Assembly (NCBI GenBank): GCA_963925495.1
Contig: CAWUST010000010.1
Location: 42,833-106,832, forward strand
DNA length: 64,000 nt
Reading direction: 5' to 3'
Origin: UBA2108 sp963925495
Lineage (GTDB): Bacteria; Bacteroidota; Bacteroidia; Flavobacteriales_G; Salibacteraceae
In this document: piece by piece, positions 25,388 to 33,798 of the stretch
Layout: each line of letters starts with the position of its first letter
Numbering within the stretch: position 1 is the stretch's first letter
Program-made: the position numbers and the translations under genes
Notes under the pieces: generated by a model
What the model saw: only the letters and a program-made list of their open reading frames with translations
Database searches by the model: none
What the model was told of the DNA's origin: nothing

Positions 25388-26233
25388 ATGAATGACGTCT
25401 TAAATTTTATTCCTTTCTTGTATAAGAAGCACTTGAGTCATTCAATATTCAGTGCACTTAACCTTTTTCCAGATTCCGTTTTAAAGAAAAATAAAGAATT
25501 GAAAGGGAAGTACCAAGGGCAAAAACTCTTTATCATAGGTTCAGGGCCTTCTATTAAAGAAGAAGACCTGAGTGTTTTGGCAGGCCAGAATATTATGACT
25601 CAAAATAATTTTCATATGCATGAACAGATAAATCTACTAAAACCAAAATTTCATGTAGTAGTGCCAAAGTATCAATCCAAAAGTTTTGATGGAGATTGGA
25701 TCGACTGGATTCATGATATGGAGGAGAAATTACCTGATGATTGTCTTTATTTCTTTGGTAAAAACACAAAATATTTAATAGACTCCAAAACTAAAATAGG
25801 GGATAGAACTTATTACATGAATCAAGGATTGAATCCACTTTTTGTAAATAAAACTGATTGTGATATATCCAAGAGAATAATGAACGTTCCTTCAGCAATT
25901 ACGCAATGTTTAATGGCTGGAGTGTATATGGGGTTTACTGAAATTTATCTCCTAGGAATGGACCTGAATCAGATTGTACAACTTGGGGCTGGTCGAGACA
26001 ATTTGCGTTGGTATGGGCATTCTAAAATAACAGCAAATCAGGCGGAAAAAGATATTGAATCTACGATTTTAAAATCAGGGAATATCTATTTTGAGCACTG
26101 GAAAATGTGGCGTCAGTTGAATATGATTGACAATTTCGCAAAGTCAAAAAATATAAAAATTGGCAATGCGAGCAAATATGGTTTGCTGAATGTTTATCCT
26201 AGAATATCTTTGGAGGCCGCTCTGAAAAAGTAA
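25388..26233 (+). CDS. MptE/DUF115- or GT42-like protein of a glycan locus
   Basis: This 281-residue protein has no signal peptide. The core begins QKLFIIGSGPSIKEEDLSVL (~46-65), a glycine-rich nucleotide-binding loop. Later come SAITQCLMAGVYMGFTEIYL and LGMDLNQ (~174-200), then WYGHSK (~215). The order GxGPS, GVYM-x-GFxEIYLxGxD and HSK resembles both DUF115/MptE-like proteins and family GT42 sialyltransferases such as Campylobacter Cst-II. I therefore suspect a nucleotide-sugar-dependent transferase, without a firm substrate. It faces away from the YfhO operon and ends at a bidirectional terminator. Confidence 0.55.
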   Translation: MNDVLNFIPFLYKKHLSHSIFSALNLFPDSVLKKNKELKGKYQGQKLFIIGSGPSIKEEDLSVLAGQNIMTQNNFHMHEQINLLKPKFHVVVPKYQSKSFDGDWIDWIHDMEEKLPDDCLYFFGKNTKYLIDSKTKIGDRTYYMNQGLNPLFVNKTDCDISKRIMNVPSAITQCLMAGVYMGFTEIYLLGMDLNQIVQLGAGRDNLRWYGHSKITANQAEKDIESTILKSGNIYFEHWKMWRQLNMIDNFAKSKNIKIGNASKYGLLNVYPRISLEAALKK

Positions 26234-26237
26234 CTCT

Positions 26238-26273
26238 AAAAAAGGCATTTCACCTAAGTGAAATGCCTTTTTT
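26238..26273. terminator. Bidirectional terminator between the GT42-like gene and rnpB
   Basis: A near-perfect stem AAAAAAGGCATTTCAC / GTGAAATGCCTTTTTT with a 4-nt loop (CTAA) has a poly-T tract on either strand. It closes the plus-strand gene ending at 26233 and the minus-strand RNase P RNA. Confidence 0.92.
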
Positions 26274-26621
26274 GTTATACAACTGAATAAGCCGGATTCT
26301 GTTTTAATCCATCATTTATCTACGCAACCTACCCTCCGAATTCAGGCGAGTAGCCTTCAAGCTTCGGTTTACATGGTTTTGCACCCTGCAAGGTTTACCA
26401 AGCTTCCAAAATTTCTTTTAGAACTGGTGCGCTCTTACCGCACCTTTTCACCTTTTCCTCCATATGACACGTCAAATAGAGGTAGTTTGTTTTCTGCGGC
26501 ACTATCTGTCAATTTAAAATTCCTCTTAAATCGCCCATGCGCTCTCATGGTGCAGTACTCTACGGTGTCCGGACTTTCCTCCACTCCAACAAGTTAGAGC
26601 AGCGATGGAACGAAATATAAC
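26274..26621 (-). ncRNA. rnpB: RNase P RNA (M1-type)
   Basis: Two universally conserved segments face each other on the minus strand. Near the 5' end is GGAGGAAAGTCCGGACACC (complement of ~26564-26582), which contributes to helix P4. Near the 3' end is ACAGAATCCGGCTTAT (complement of ~26287-26302). Their order and ~340-nt span fit a bacterial class A RNase P RNA, the ribozyme that matures tRNA 5' ends. The terminal helix P1 could be formed by GTTATA (26616-26621) with TATAAC (26274-26279), which sets the ends given here; they are approximate. The minus-strand transcript ends in the hairpin at 26238-26273. Confidence 0.95.
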
Positions 26622-26639
26622 TTTGCGAAATTAGAACAT

Positions 26640-27665
26640 TCAAATGGTAATATTGAAAAATTGCTTCATTCCTTCTTTATCATTTGATTTTTTCGCTTGC
26701 CAAGGTTCTGAAGTTTGAAGCATTCCCCATTTTATAATAGGGGCAAAGAGTTTGGTTGCAAATTTTTGCCATTCTGGAATGGCTTTACTCATCATTTCAA
26801 AATATACCTCCTTACTGTCTTTTCTAAAGTGTATTAGGCTTTCTAAATCATCGCCATCTAAATAATACCCACAATGAAAATTGGCAGTTCCAAAAGCTCC
26901 TTCAGGAAAATCAACTTTTCCTAATCCGCTAACCATAAAAGCAGCAGCCAAAAAATCCTTGAATTTTGCCCGACACGATTCTCCACCAGCCAAATTGTAG
27001 GTGTTTCCTATTATTTCTTTTTCATGCTCCAATGCATTTACAAATGCTCTACCACAATCTCTAGTAGTACAAATTTCAAAACTGGTTTCTAAAGGCATAT
27101 GAAACATCAATGGATTTGGCTTGTTGAGTTCTGGATCCATGATACCTGTAAGCCTAAAAATCGACCACTTAATATTCGATTCACGTAAGGCTTTTTCTGT
27201 ATCAATTTTAGTTTTTGCATAAGCATCGCCTCTGCTGTGACTCAATTCATCTCCTACGGTAATATCAGGAGTATGCAATCGATCACCATAAACAGCGATA
27301 CTACTAGCATACAATAAAAAGGCGTTTGGTGAATTTTTTTTTATCAGTTGAATGAGGTTTTTAGTTCCTTCATAATTGACTTTTCTTGCTAAGTCCGGTT
27401 TTTCATCAGCCAATGGAGGAATAATAGCAGCAAGATGAATTACGTAATCTAAATTTTTTACGATTGGTTCTAAGGAATTGATATTGGTTATATCAGCATA
27501 TTCAAAGGAAACAAAGTCTTTGTATTGTCCAATTCTATTCTGAGTACGTTTGTGATTGTGGTCTAAACAAATAATTTCATATTGATCGGTTTTCTCTGAA
27601 ATCATCTTTACGGCTTCTTTGCCAACAGCTCCGTTTGCACCAGTAATTAAAACTCGTTTTTTCAT
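26640..27665 (-). CDS. NAD(P)-dependent epimerase/dehydratase (extended SDR)
   Basis: This 341-residue protein has the extended-SDR Rossmann motif VLITGANGAVGKEAV (~4-18), VIHLAAIIPP (~73-82), a Ser in YASSIAVYG and the catalytic YAKTK (YxxxK, ~149-153). These enzymes act on nucleotide sugars or related polyols; nothing here fixes the substrate. Its ATG lies only 4 nt after a perfect TATCTTTG element, suggesting a leaderless transcript. It ends 18 bp upstream of the rnpB 5' end on the same strand. Confidence 0.82.
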   Translation of the reverse strand: MKKRVLITGANGAVGKEAVKMISEKTDQYEIICLDHNHKRTQNRIGQYKDFVSFEYADITNINSLEPIVKNLDYVIHLAAIIPPLADEKPDLARKVNYEGTKNLIQLIKKNSPNAFLLYASSIAVYGDRLHTPDITVGDELSHSRGDAYAKTKIDTEKALRESNIKWSIFRLTGIMDPELNKPNPLMFHMPLETSFEICTTRDCGRAFVNALEHEKEIIGNTYNLAGGESCRAKFKDFLAAAFMVSGLGKVDFPEGAFGTANFHCGYYLDGDDLESLIHFRKDSKEVYFEMMSKAIPEWQKFATKLFAPIIKWGMLQTSEPWQAKKSNDKEGMKQFFNITI

Positions 27666-27669
27666 TTTT

Positions 27670-27677
27670 CAAAGATA
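27670..27677 (-). promoter_or_regulatory. Putative -7 element for the epimerase gene, almost abutting its ATG
   Basis: The minus strand reads TATCTTTG, an exact TAnnTTTG match, with its last base only 4 nt from the ATG. If real, transcription would start at or beside the start codon (leaderless mRNA). Confidence 0.4.
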
Positions 27678-27714
27678 AAGAACCCAACCACATAAAAAAT
27701 GTAGTCGAGTTCTT
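27678..27714 (-). repeat. Imperfect stem-loop upstream of the epimerase
   Basis: AAGAAC/GTTCTT (6 bp) closes an inner stem ACTACAT/ATGTGGT (one G-U) around a T-rich loop, read on the minus strand. It lies between the broken small gene at 27738-27930 and the epimerase promoter, and may end transcripts from the former, although no T tract follows. Confidence 0.35.
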
Positions 27715-27737
27715 AGAATTGAATTTAGTTACCCAAT

Positions 27738-27930
27738 TTATTTTTCTTTTCTATGAGTTTCAACTTCTTCACTTTTTTCTTCCTTGTTATCAGAAGCTTT
27801 TATTTGATTTTCTGAGGCTAACTTGAGCTTTTGTTACTTTATAGTTTTGTCCTACCGAACCAATTTTCTCTTGATAAACAACCGAATAGGAGGAAAAAAG
27901 CAATAAGAAAAATGGTGTGATTCGCTTCAT
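27738..27930 (-). pseudogene. Small exported protein with a +1 frameshift
   Basis: ATG 27930 begins MKRITPFFLLLFSSYSVVYQ, a signal peptide, then EKIGSVGQNYKVTK, and the frame dies at TGA 27790-27792 after an unlikely tail. Removing one A from AAAA (T4 at 27829-27832 on plus) restores a coherent hydrophilic tail, LKLASENQIKASDNKEEKSE, ending ETHRKEK and TAA at 27738-27740. The repaired product would have ~63 residues. No family recognised. Broken gene or sequencing error. Confidence 0.5.
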
Positions 27931-28036
27931 ATTGTTTATATGATTGCTCCCAATGTACGGGTTGGTTGTTTGTCAAAAAAAGAACATGATTATCCTCCTT
28001 TTTCTTAGTTTCGCTTTTTGATAAAAAAAGCAAGAA

Positions 28037-28750
28037 ATGGGAAGAGCATTTGAATTAAGAAAAGGACGCAAAATGAAGAGGTGGTCCGCAATGTCGAAAA
28101 CCTTTACTCGTATTGGGAAAGATATTGTCATGGCTATTAAAGAAGGTGGCACTGACCCAGAAAGCAACTCTAAGTTGCGTGCTGTAATGCAAAATGCTAA
28201 GGCCGCTAACATGCCTAAAGAAAATGTTGAAAGAGCCATTAAAAAAGCCAAAGATAAAGATACTTCTGATTATAAAGAAATGATTTATGAGGGTTATGGC
28301 CCTCATGGTATTGCCATTTTAGTAGAAACTGCTACTGATAATACTACCAGAACAGTTGCCAACGTTAGAAGTTATTTTAATAAATGCAATGGAAGCCTAG
28401 GCACAACGGGTAGTGTCGAATTTATGTTCGATAGAAAGTGTTTTTTTAAAATAAACCCAGAAGGACTAAATTTAGAAGAAATTGAATTAGAGCTTATTGA
28501 TTTTGGTGCTGATGAAATTGCTTCTGACGAAGAGGAAGCAATAGTATATGGTCCTTTCGTGGAATATGGAAATTTGCAAAAAGCAATAGAAGAAAAGGGA
28601 TACGAAATAATGGAATCGGGTTTAGAAAGATTCCCTCACGATACTAAAACCTTGAATGATGAAGAGCGTGCAGATTTAGATAAACTCTTGGAAAAAATAG
28701 AAGAGGATGACGACGTTCAAAATGTATATCATACTATGACGGAAGAGTAG
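28037..28750 (+). CDS. YebC/PmpR-family transcriptional regulator / translation factor
   Basis: This 237-residue member of the TACO1/YebC family begins MGRAFELRKGRKMKRWSAMS, followed by AKAANMPKENVERAIKKAKD and YEGYGPHGIAILVETATDN (~88-106), the family signature. The acidic C-terminus (EEDDDVQNVYHTM) is typical. YebC proteins were described as DNA-binding regulators and more recently as factors that help ribosomes through proline-rich stalls. Members starting MGRAFE-RK rather than MAGHSKW form the branch common in Bacteroidota. It is a single gene. Confidence 0.9.
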   Translation: MGRAFELRKGRKMKRWSAMSKTFTRIGKDIVMAIKEGGTDPESNSKLRAVMQNAKAANMPKENVERAIKKAKDKDTSDYKEMIYEGYGPHGIAILVETATDNTTRTVANVRSYFNKCNGSLGTTGSVEFMFDRKCFFKINPEGLNLEEIELELIDFGADEIASDEEEAIVYGPFVEYGNLQKAIEEKGYEIMESGLERFPHDTKTLNDEERADLDKLLEKIEEDDDVQNVYHTMTEE

Positions 28751-28787
28751 GGAGTTGCCTTTCTTTATTCAACTAATGATTTGATTA

Positions 28788-29084
28788 TTATTTTTCTATT
28801 CCACCAATCACTTTCCTTTGAAAAAATGTGCCAAAAGGGATAAGTGAAAGGATAAACAAAACAGCCACTGTCCAGAATTTCCATTTTAGTTTGGCCCAAC
28901 TTTCAATAAGAAAGTAAATGTAAGCACAGAATAAAATTCCGTGTATCGTTCCCATTATTTGAGTAGCAACAGGGTAGCCAAACAGATACTTCAATGGCAT
29001 AGAAATGAAAAGTAAAATAAGATATGAAATGCCCTCAATATGTCCGACTAGAATTGTTGTTTTGGCGGTGTAATTATTTCTCAT
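28788..29084 (-). CDS. DUF3817 membrane protein
   Basis: This 98-residue protein has three predicted membrane spans and the DUF3817 signature GHIEGISYLILLFISMPLKY (~14-33) with GTIHGILFCAYIYFL (~46-60). The Glu/His-bearing first helix is characteristic. Function is unknown; Actinobacteria and Bacteroidota encode it widely. It starts 1 bp after the korB stop, so it is the third gene of the kor operon. Confidence 0.85.
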   Translation of the reverse strand: MRNNYTAKTTILVGHIEGISYLILLFISMPLKYLFGYPVATQIMGTIHGILFCAYIYFLIESWAKLKWKFWTVAVLFILSLIPFGTFFQRKVIGGIEK

Positions 29085-30092
29085 TTACTTTATCTCCCAA
29101 GTATTGTTTCCTGCTAATAATGCATCTAAATCCCCTTTTCCAAGAGCTTTAGTTGCCTCTTCAATTTGTGCCTCAAGTGCCGTTTCATAAGTTCCTCTGT
29201 CGACAGAATAAAACACACCGAATGGACGAGGCATTGAACCTTCCGAAGGCACATCAAACATTCTAGAAAGTAATGTGGCCTTCATGTAATCGTTTTCATC
29301 ATGAATCCACAAATCGTCCAAAGAATGGCCTTCATTCATGTTTACAATTACCGGTTTGAAACCATCTAATTTGATTCCCATATTATTATCCTCACCAAAT
29401 GTCATTGGTTGGCCTTGTTCTACAAATAAGGTAGATCCACTTTTTGTAGCTTTATCGGTAAAGGTGAAAAAAGCACCGTCATTAAAAACATTACAGTTTT
29501 GGTAAATCTCAATCAATGATGCACCCTTGTGTTCGTTCCCTCTTTTTAAAATTTCTTTTAAATGTTTAGGGTCTCTGTCCATGGTTCGAGCAAAAAAGCT
29601 TGATTCAGCACCTAAAGCTACTGCCGAAGGATTAAAAGCATGGTCTAAAGCTCCAAAAGGACTTGATTTTGTAACCTTTCCTGGGTGAGAAGTTGGGGAG
29701 TATTGTCCTTTTGTTAATCCGTAAATCTCATTATTGAAAAGAAGAATATTCACGTCAAAATTTCTTCTTAATAGATGAATTAAATGATTTCCACCAATCG
29801 AAAGTGAATCTCCATCGCCAGTAATTATCCAAACATCCAAATCTGGTCTGGTTGCTTTTAGACCACTTGCTACTGCTGTGGCACGACCATGGATTGAATG
29901 CATGCCATAAGTTTCCATGTAATATGGAAATCGACTGGAACATCCAATGCCCGATATGAATACAATATCTTCTCTCTTGCGTCCTAAATCAGCCACAACA
30001 GATTGAACTTGTTTTAAAATAGAATAATCACCACAACCAGGACACCATCTTACATCCTGATCCGTTACTAAATCTTTTGCTGTAAATGTCAT
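29085..30092 (-). CDS. korB: 2-oxoacid:ferredoxin oxidoreductase, beta subunit
   Basis: This 335-residue TPP-binding subunit shows WCPGCGDYSILK (~16-27), GIGCSSRFPYYMETYGMHSI (~48-67, CoA/TPP region) and the TPP motif ITGDGDSLSIGGNH ... LLFNNEIYGLTKGQYSPT (~90-130). With KorA it oxidatively decarboxylates 2-oxoglutarate (or a related 2-oxoacid) to the acyl-CoA and reduces ferredoxin. Cys residues in the CPGC segment and elsewhere may hold an Fe-S cluster. It follows korA after 2 bp. The choice of 2-oxoglutarate rather than pyruvate rests on overall similarity, not on a residue I can point to. Confidence 0.9.
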   Translation of the reverse strand: MTFTAKDLVTDQDVRWCPGCGDYSILKQVQSVVADLGRKREDIVFISGIGCSSRFPYYMETYGMHSIHGRATAVASGLKATRPDLDVWIITGDGDSLSIGGNHLIHLLRRNFDVNILLFNNEIYGLTKGQYSPTSHPGKVTKSSPFGALDHAFNPSAVALGAESSFFARTMDRDPKHLKEILKRGNEHKGASLIEIYQNCNVFNDGAFFTFTDKATKSGSTLFVEQGQPMTFGEDNNMGIKLDGFKPVIVNMNEGHSLDDLWIHDENDYMKATLLSRMFDVPSEGSMPRPFGVFYSVDRGTYETALEAQIEEATKALGKGDLDALLAGNNTWEIK

Positions 30093-30094
30093 GA

Positions 30095-31930
30095 CTAATA
30101 AATCTCCTTTACTTTTTTAATTATTTCGTTGGTAGTAAACGGTAATCCTTTGATTTTACATAAACGTATTGACGGAATCAAATATTTATTTCTAATAAGA
30201 ATGTCCAATTGGCCGTCGTTTATTTCAGGAATTAATACCTTATCAAATTTACTCAATACATCTCCCAAATTTTTAGGAAAAGGGTTGAGGTATCGAAGAT
30301 GAGCGTGACTCACCTCATAACCCTCTTTCAAAAGGATTTTTACTGCCGATTTAATCGCCCCGTAAGGTGATCCCCAGCCTAAAATTAAAACTTTTCCAGA
30401 GTCAGCGCCTTGGTCAAGATCTTGAAGAGGAATGCTATTTGAAATTTTATCGATTTTGGCTGCCCGAGTTTTAACCATGTGTTGATGGTTATCGGGATCA
30501 TAAGAAATATTACCTGTAAGATCTTCTTTTTCAATTCCGCCAACTCGATGCTCTAGACCCGGCATTCCAGGAATAGCCCATTTTCTAACCAAATCTTCAT
30601 TTCGCTCATAAGGCAAGTATTTACTGTCTTCGTAATCGGATGGATTTGGGAAATTGGGTTTAATGTCTTGTAAATCATTTGTTTTTGGATATGCCCATGG
30701 TTCAGATCCATTTGCAATGTACCCATCACTCAATAGCATTACTGGTACCATGTGGGTTACCGCCAATCGGCAAGCTTCATACGCTGCTTCAAAAGCATCT
30801 TTTGGTGATTTTGGCGCAACAACAACAGTTTGTGCTTCTCCGTTTCTTCCAAAAAGTGCTTGCATTAAATCGGATTGTTCCGTCTTGGTGGGTAGACCCG
30901 TAGAAGGTCCGCCACGTTGAACATTGACAATAACCAAAGGAATTTCTAACATAACGGCTAAGCCTATTGCTTCGCCTTTAATTGCTATGCCAGGTCCTGA
31001 AGATCCTGTAGTTGCTAATGCACCTCCAAAGGCAGCGCCAATACATGCAGTAACAGCAGCTATTTCATCTTCCGCCTGGAAAGTTTTTACACCAAAATTT
31101 TTGTGTTTAGCCAATTCGTGAAGTATGTCTGAAGCTGGAGTAATGGGATATGAACCATAAAAAAGTTGAAGTCCTGATTTTTGAGAAGCCGCTACAAGTC
31201 CCAAAGCAGTTGCTTGGTTTCCCATAATTGTACGGTAAACCCCTTTTGGTAGGTTTGCTTTTTTTACATTGTATCTGGTAGTAAAAGTTTCAGTGGTATC
31301 CCCATAATGATATCCAGCTTTTAAAACCTTTAAATTGGATTCTAATATATCTGGTTTTCTTCCAAATTTTTGATTTAAGAAGTTAACCGTTTCCTTCATT
31401 TCACGATTAAACATCCAGTAGAGGTAACCCAGTACAAACATGTTTTTTGATCGTTCAATGTCTTTTCTGCCTAATTCAGAATCTTTTAGAGTTTCTTGAG
31501 TTAATTTACTTATGTCAATTTTTTGAACTGTATAATTTGCCAGGCTTTCATCTTCCAAAGGACTAACTTCAACTTTAGCCAGTTTTAAATTTTTACGGTC
31601 AAAACCAGAGATGTTCACGATAATTACACCATGCGCTTTTACCTTATGTAAACTCGATTTAAGTCCAGCAGCATTCATTGCTACTAACACATCACATTCA
31701 TCTCCCGGAGTAAATACTTCGGAGCTTCCAAATTTTAATTGGAAGCCGGAAACGCCTGCTACTGTACCTATCGGGGCTCTTATTTCTGCAGGATAATTAG
31801 GGAAAGTTGCTAAATCATTCCCGAAATTTGCATTCGTATCGGCAAACTGATTGCCTGTCAATTGCATTCCGTCTCCCGAATCTCCGGCAAACAAAATGGT
31901 AATTTCTTTTAACTCGTTTGTTGTTTTCAT
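30095..31930 (-). CDS. korA: 2-oxoacid:acceptor oxidoreductase, fused gamma-alpha subunit
   Basis: This 611-residue protein has an N-terminal gamma-type domain (ILFAGDSGDGMQLTGNQFAD, ~12-31; APIGTVAGVSGFQLKFGS) followed by the alpha domain (MGNQATALGLVAASQKSGLQ, ~236-255; YGSYPITPASDIL; EDEIAAVTACIGAAFGGALA; NVQRGGPSTGLPTKTEQSDL). This fused layout is the usual KorA of Bacteroidota and Actinobacteria. First gene of korA-korB-DUF3817. A TACTTTTGCG promoter element lies 20 nt upstream of the ATG. Confidence 0.92.
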   Translation of the reverse strand: MKTTNELKEITILFAGDSGDGMQLTGNQFADTNANFGNDLATFPNYPAEIRAPIGTVAGVSGFQLKFGSSEVFTPGDECDVLVAMNAAGLKSSLHKVKAHGVIIVNISGFDRKNLKLAKVEVSPLEDESLANYTVQKIDISKLTQETLKDSELGRKDIERSKNMFVLGYLYWMFNREMKETVNFLNQKFGRKPDILESNLKVLKAGYHYGDTTETFTTRYNVKKANLPKGVYRTIMGNQATALGLVAASQKSGLQLFYGSYPITPASDILHELAKHKNFGVKTFQAEDEIAAVTACIGAAFGGALATTGSSGPGIAIKGEAIGLAVMLEIPLVIVNVQRGGPSTGLPTKTEQSDLMQALFGRNGEAQTVVVAPKSPKDAFEAAYEACRLAVTHMVPVMLLSDGYIANGSEPWAYPKTNDLQDIKPNFPNPSDYEDSKYLPYERNEDLVRKWAIPGMPGLEHRVGGIEKEDLTGNISYDPDNHQHMVKTRAAKIDKISNSIPLQDLDQGADSGKVLILGWGSPYGAIKSAVKILLKEGYEVSHAHLRYLNPFPKNLGDVLSKFDKVLIPEINDGQLDILIRNKYLIPSIRLCKIKGLPFTTNEIIKKVKEIY

Positions 31931-31949
31931 TCTTGTAAAAAATCGTACG

Positions 31950-31957
31950 CAAAAGTA
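31950..31957 (-). promoter_or_regulatory. Putative -7 element for korAB
   Basis: The minus strand reads TACTTTTG (then CG), the same decamer as at the rpmH promoter. A -33 box at normal spacing is not clear. Confidence 0.4.
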
Positions 31958-32079
31958 TGCTCAAAATTGAGAAAATACTTGTGTGTTTAATACAATTGTG
32001 AAGGGGAATTGTTCATCAAGAAATGCAAAAATAAAAGTGAAACAAGCTCTTAAAAAATAATAATGGTTTTCCCTGATAT

Positions 32080-32175
32080 ATGCAGTATTTGAATGGTAAT
32101 TTTCAGGCAGTATTAAGGGCAGCTATAGATGGAGTCGTATTTGAATTTTCTTTCCTACTACCTTTGGGTATGTAA
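32080..32175 (+). pseudogene. Possible fragment of an FGGY sugar kinase
   Basis: A 31-codon frame encodes MQYLNGNFQAVLRAAIDGVV then FEFSF and soon stops. The pattern LNGNxxAVxRAAxxGVVFxF resembles a conserved stretch in the C-terminal half of FGGY xylulose kinases. Nothing on either side continues the homology, so if the resemblance is real this is a relic of a deleted gene. Recognition is from memory on a short string. Confidence 0.35.
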
Positions 32176-32206
32176 AATCGGTATCATTTGCTATCATACA
32201 AACCAA

Positions 32207-32446
32207 CTAAAGCGAGTTTGATTTTGTTTTCATTGAATTGAACGAATGGTATTTTTCAATTATTTTTAAATTTTCACCAATTATGTAGTACTGTGGAATG
32301 TCACCGGTTTTCCCTTCTTTGTGCTTTATAAAAAAATCAGTTATTTGTTGTTGAATAAGGATTTTGTAGGAAATCGAAGAGTTTTGGGACTCTGTTGTGA
32401 GAATATTATTACTGTAAGAAGTTTTTAATGCGTTTGCCCTGGGTTT
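32207..32446 (-). pseudogene. Open protein-like fragment without a start codon
   Basis: Eighty codons are open on the minus strand, ending at TAG 32207-32209, and read as plausible protein (ITDFFIKHKEGKTGDIPQYY, then IIGENLKIIEKYHSF). There is no ATG near the upstream end, which is closed by a TGA. This suggests the C-terminal remnant of a decayed gene. I do not recognise the family. Confidence 0.3.
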
Positions 32447-32524
32447 TCAAGTAAGTTATTATATGAAATTCATATCTTCGAAATTCCGTTTAAATAATCA
32501 GGTTAAAACCTCAAAACGAGAATC

Positions 32525-33673
32525 ATGAAAAATAAATTTCATCGAAGAAGCTTCTTAAGCCTTATGTCACTTGGGCTTTCATCGTTACTTGCTTTGCCTT
32601 TTTTTAGTAGTACAAGGACAATAAAAAAATTACAAAAAGAAATGTCAGACTCAAATAATACAAACGCAATAATTAAAATCAGACCATTAGGATTTCAATG
32701 GGAAACTCTAGATCCTTTTTTGTTTTGTGTTCATCATGAAGACAAATATCCAAATGGAAACTCTGAAATGGGTCCTGATGCATCTTTAAGCGGCCGACAT
32801 ATTGGTCAAGATTTCGTAATTAAAGATGGTTGGAGAATGTACCACGGCTCTAAAGTTCCGGGATTTCCTGGGCACCCGCATAGAGGGTTTGAAACAATTA
32901 CAGTGGTAAGAGAGGGGCTGGTGGATCATGCAGATTCTATGGGAGCTTCAGGGCGTTATGGGAATGGTGATGTTCAGTGGATGACTTCTGGCAGGGGAGT
33001 TCAGCACTCTGAAATGTTTCCTTTAATGAATCTGGATAAAAGTAATCCCATGGAGTTATTTCAAATTTGGCTCAACTTACCAAGTAAGTCAAAAATGGTA
33101 GACCCTCATTTTAAGATGTTGTGGGCAGAAGAAATACCAGTTTATTCAGAAAAGGATAAAAATGGAAACAAAACAAGCGTAGAAATTATGGCGGGGTCTT
33201 TTTCTAATAAAACGCCCAAATCTCCACCGCCAAATTCATGGGCTTTTCCAAATGATAACCACGTGGCTGTTTGGAACATTGAAATGGAAAAAGGTGCAAG
33301 TTTTACACTTCCCAAGACAGAATCTGGAGTTAATAGAACTCTATATTATTATAAAGGTTCCAATTTGAGTATTAACGCAAATCCAATTGCTGCCTACCAT
33401 GCGGTTGATGTTCAATCCGACCAGGATTTGATATTAGAAAGTGGAAATACAATTACGAAAATTTTAGTACTTCAGGGCAAACCTATTGGTGAACCCGTAG
33501 TTCAACACGGACCATTTGTTATGAATACCAGAGAAGAAATTCAACAAACTTTTGCAGATTATCAGAAAGATGAATTTGGCGGTTGGCCCTGGGAAACAAG
33601 AGATCAAGTTCACGATAGAAGCAAAGGGCGTTTCGCAAAACACGCCGATGGTAGAGTAGAAGAGAAGAGCTAA
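32525..33673 (+). CDS. Pirin-family protein with Tat-like leader
   Basis: This 382-residue bicupin has the metal-binding pirin segment PGFPGHPHRGFETITVVREG (~112-131; two His), then HADSMGASGRYGNGDVQWMT and SGRGVQHSEM with further His/Glu ligands. Unlike ordinary pirins (~230-290 residues) it has a long N-terminus with RRSFLSLMSLGLSSLLALPF directly after MKNKFH, which fits a twin-arginine signal (RRxFL plus hydrophobic stretch). It may therefore act in the periplasm. Some pirins have quercetinase activity; the role here is unknown. Confidence 0.82.
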   Translation: MKNKFHRRSFLSLMSLGLSSLLALPFFSSTRTIKKLQKEMSDSNNTNAIIKIRPLGFQWETLDPFLFCVHHEDKYPNGNSEMGPDASLSGRHIGQDFVIKDGWRMYHGSKVPGFPGHPHRGFETITVVREGLVDHADSMGASGRYGNGDVQWMTSGRGVQHSEMFPLMNLDKSNPMELFQIWLNLPSKSKMVDPHFKMLWAEEIPVYSEKDKNGNKTSVEIMAGSFSNKTPKSPPPNSWAFPNDNHVAVWNIEMEKGASFTLPKTESGVNRTLYYYKGSNLSINANPIAAYHAVDVQSDQDLILESGNTITKILVLQGKPIGEPVVQHGPFVMNTREEIQQTFADYQKDEFGGWPWETRDQVHDRSKGRFAKHADGRVEEKS

Positions 33674-33798
33674 CTTCAAACACTTTCTTTAAATGATTTA
33701 ATTTATTGAAAAGGGTGACAGTGAAATTCTTAGAAGATTAAACTAAAATATTTGTTGGATTATTAGTGGACATTAATCAAGTGTACTCCTAGTATCTC

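Larger units (their letters stand above)
31931..32524. other. 594-bp gap with two gene fragments
   Basis: Between korA and the divergent pirin gene there is no full gene, but two protein-like fragments: a plus-strand frame (32080-32175) and a minus-strand open stretch (32207-32446), each listed separately. The korA promoter element occupies the left end and the pirin promoter presumably the right (TATCTTCG near 32470). I see no RNA gene. Confidence 0.5.

Noticed and set aside
26373..26597. 74-codon plus-strand frame starting MVLHPARFTKL
   Set aside because: It is antisense to the RNase P RNA, whose conserved sequence explains the openness.
27839..28251. Minus-strand frames between the epimerase and yebC genes
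   Set aside because: One overlaps the broken small gene in the wrong frame, the other is antisense to yebC; neither resembles a protein family.
30654..31121. Plus-strand frames opposite korA
   Set aside because: Shadows of a well-conserved gene; no export signal or domain.
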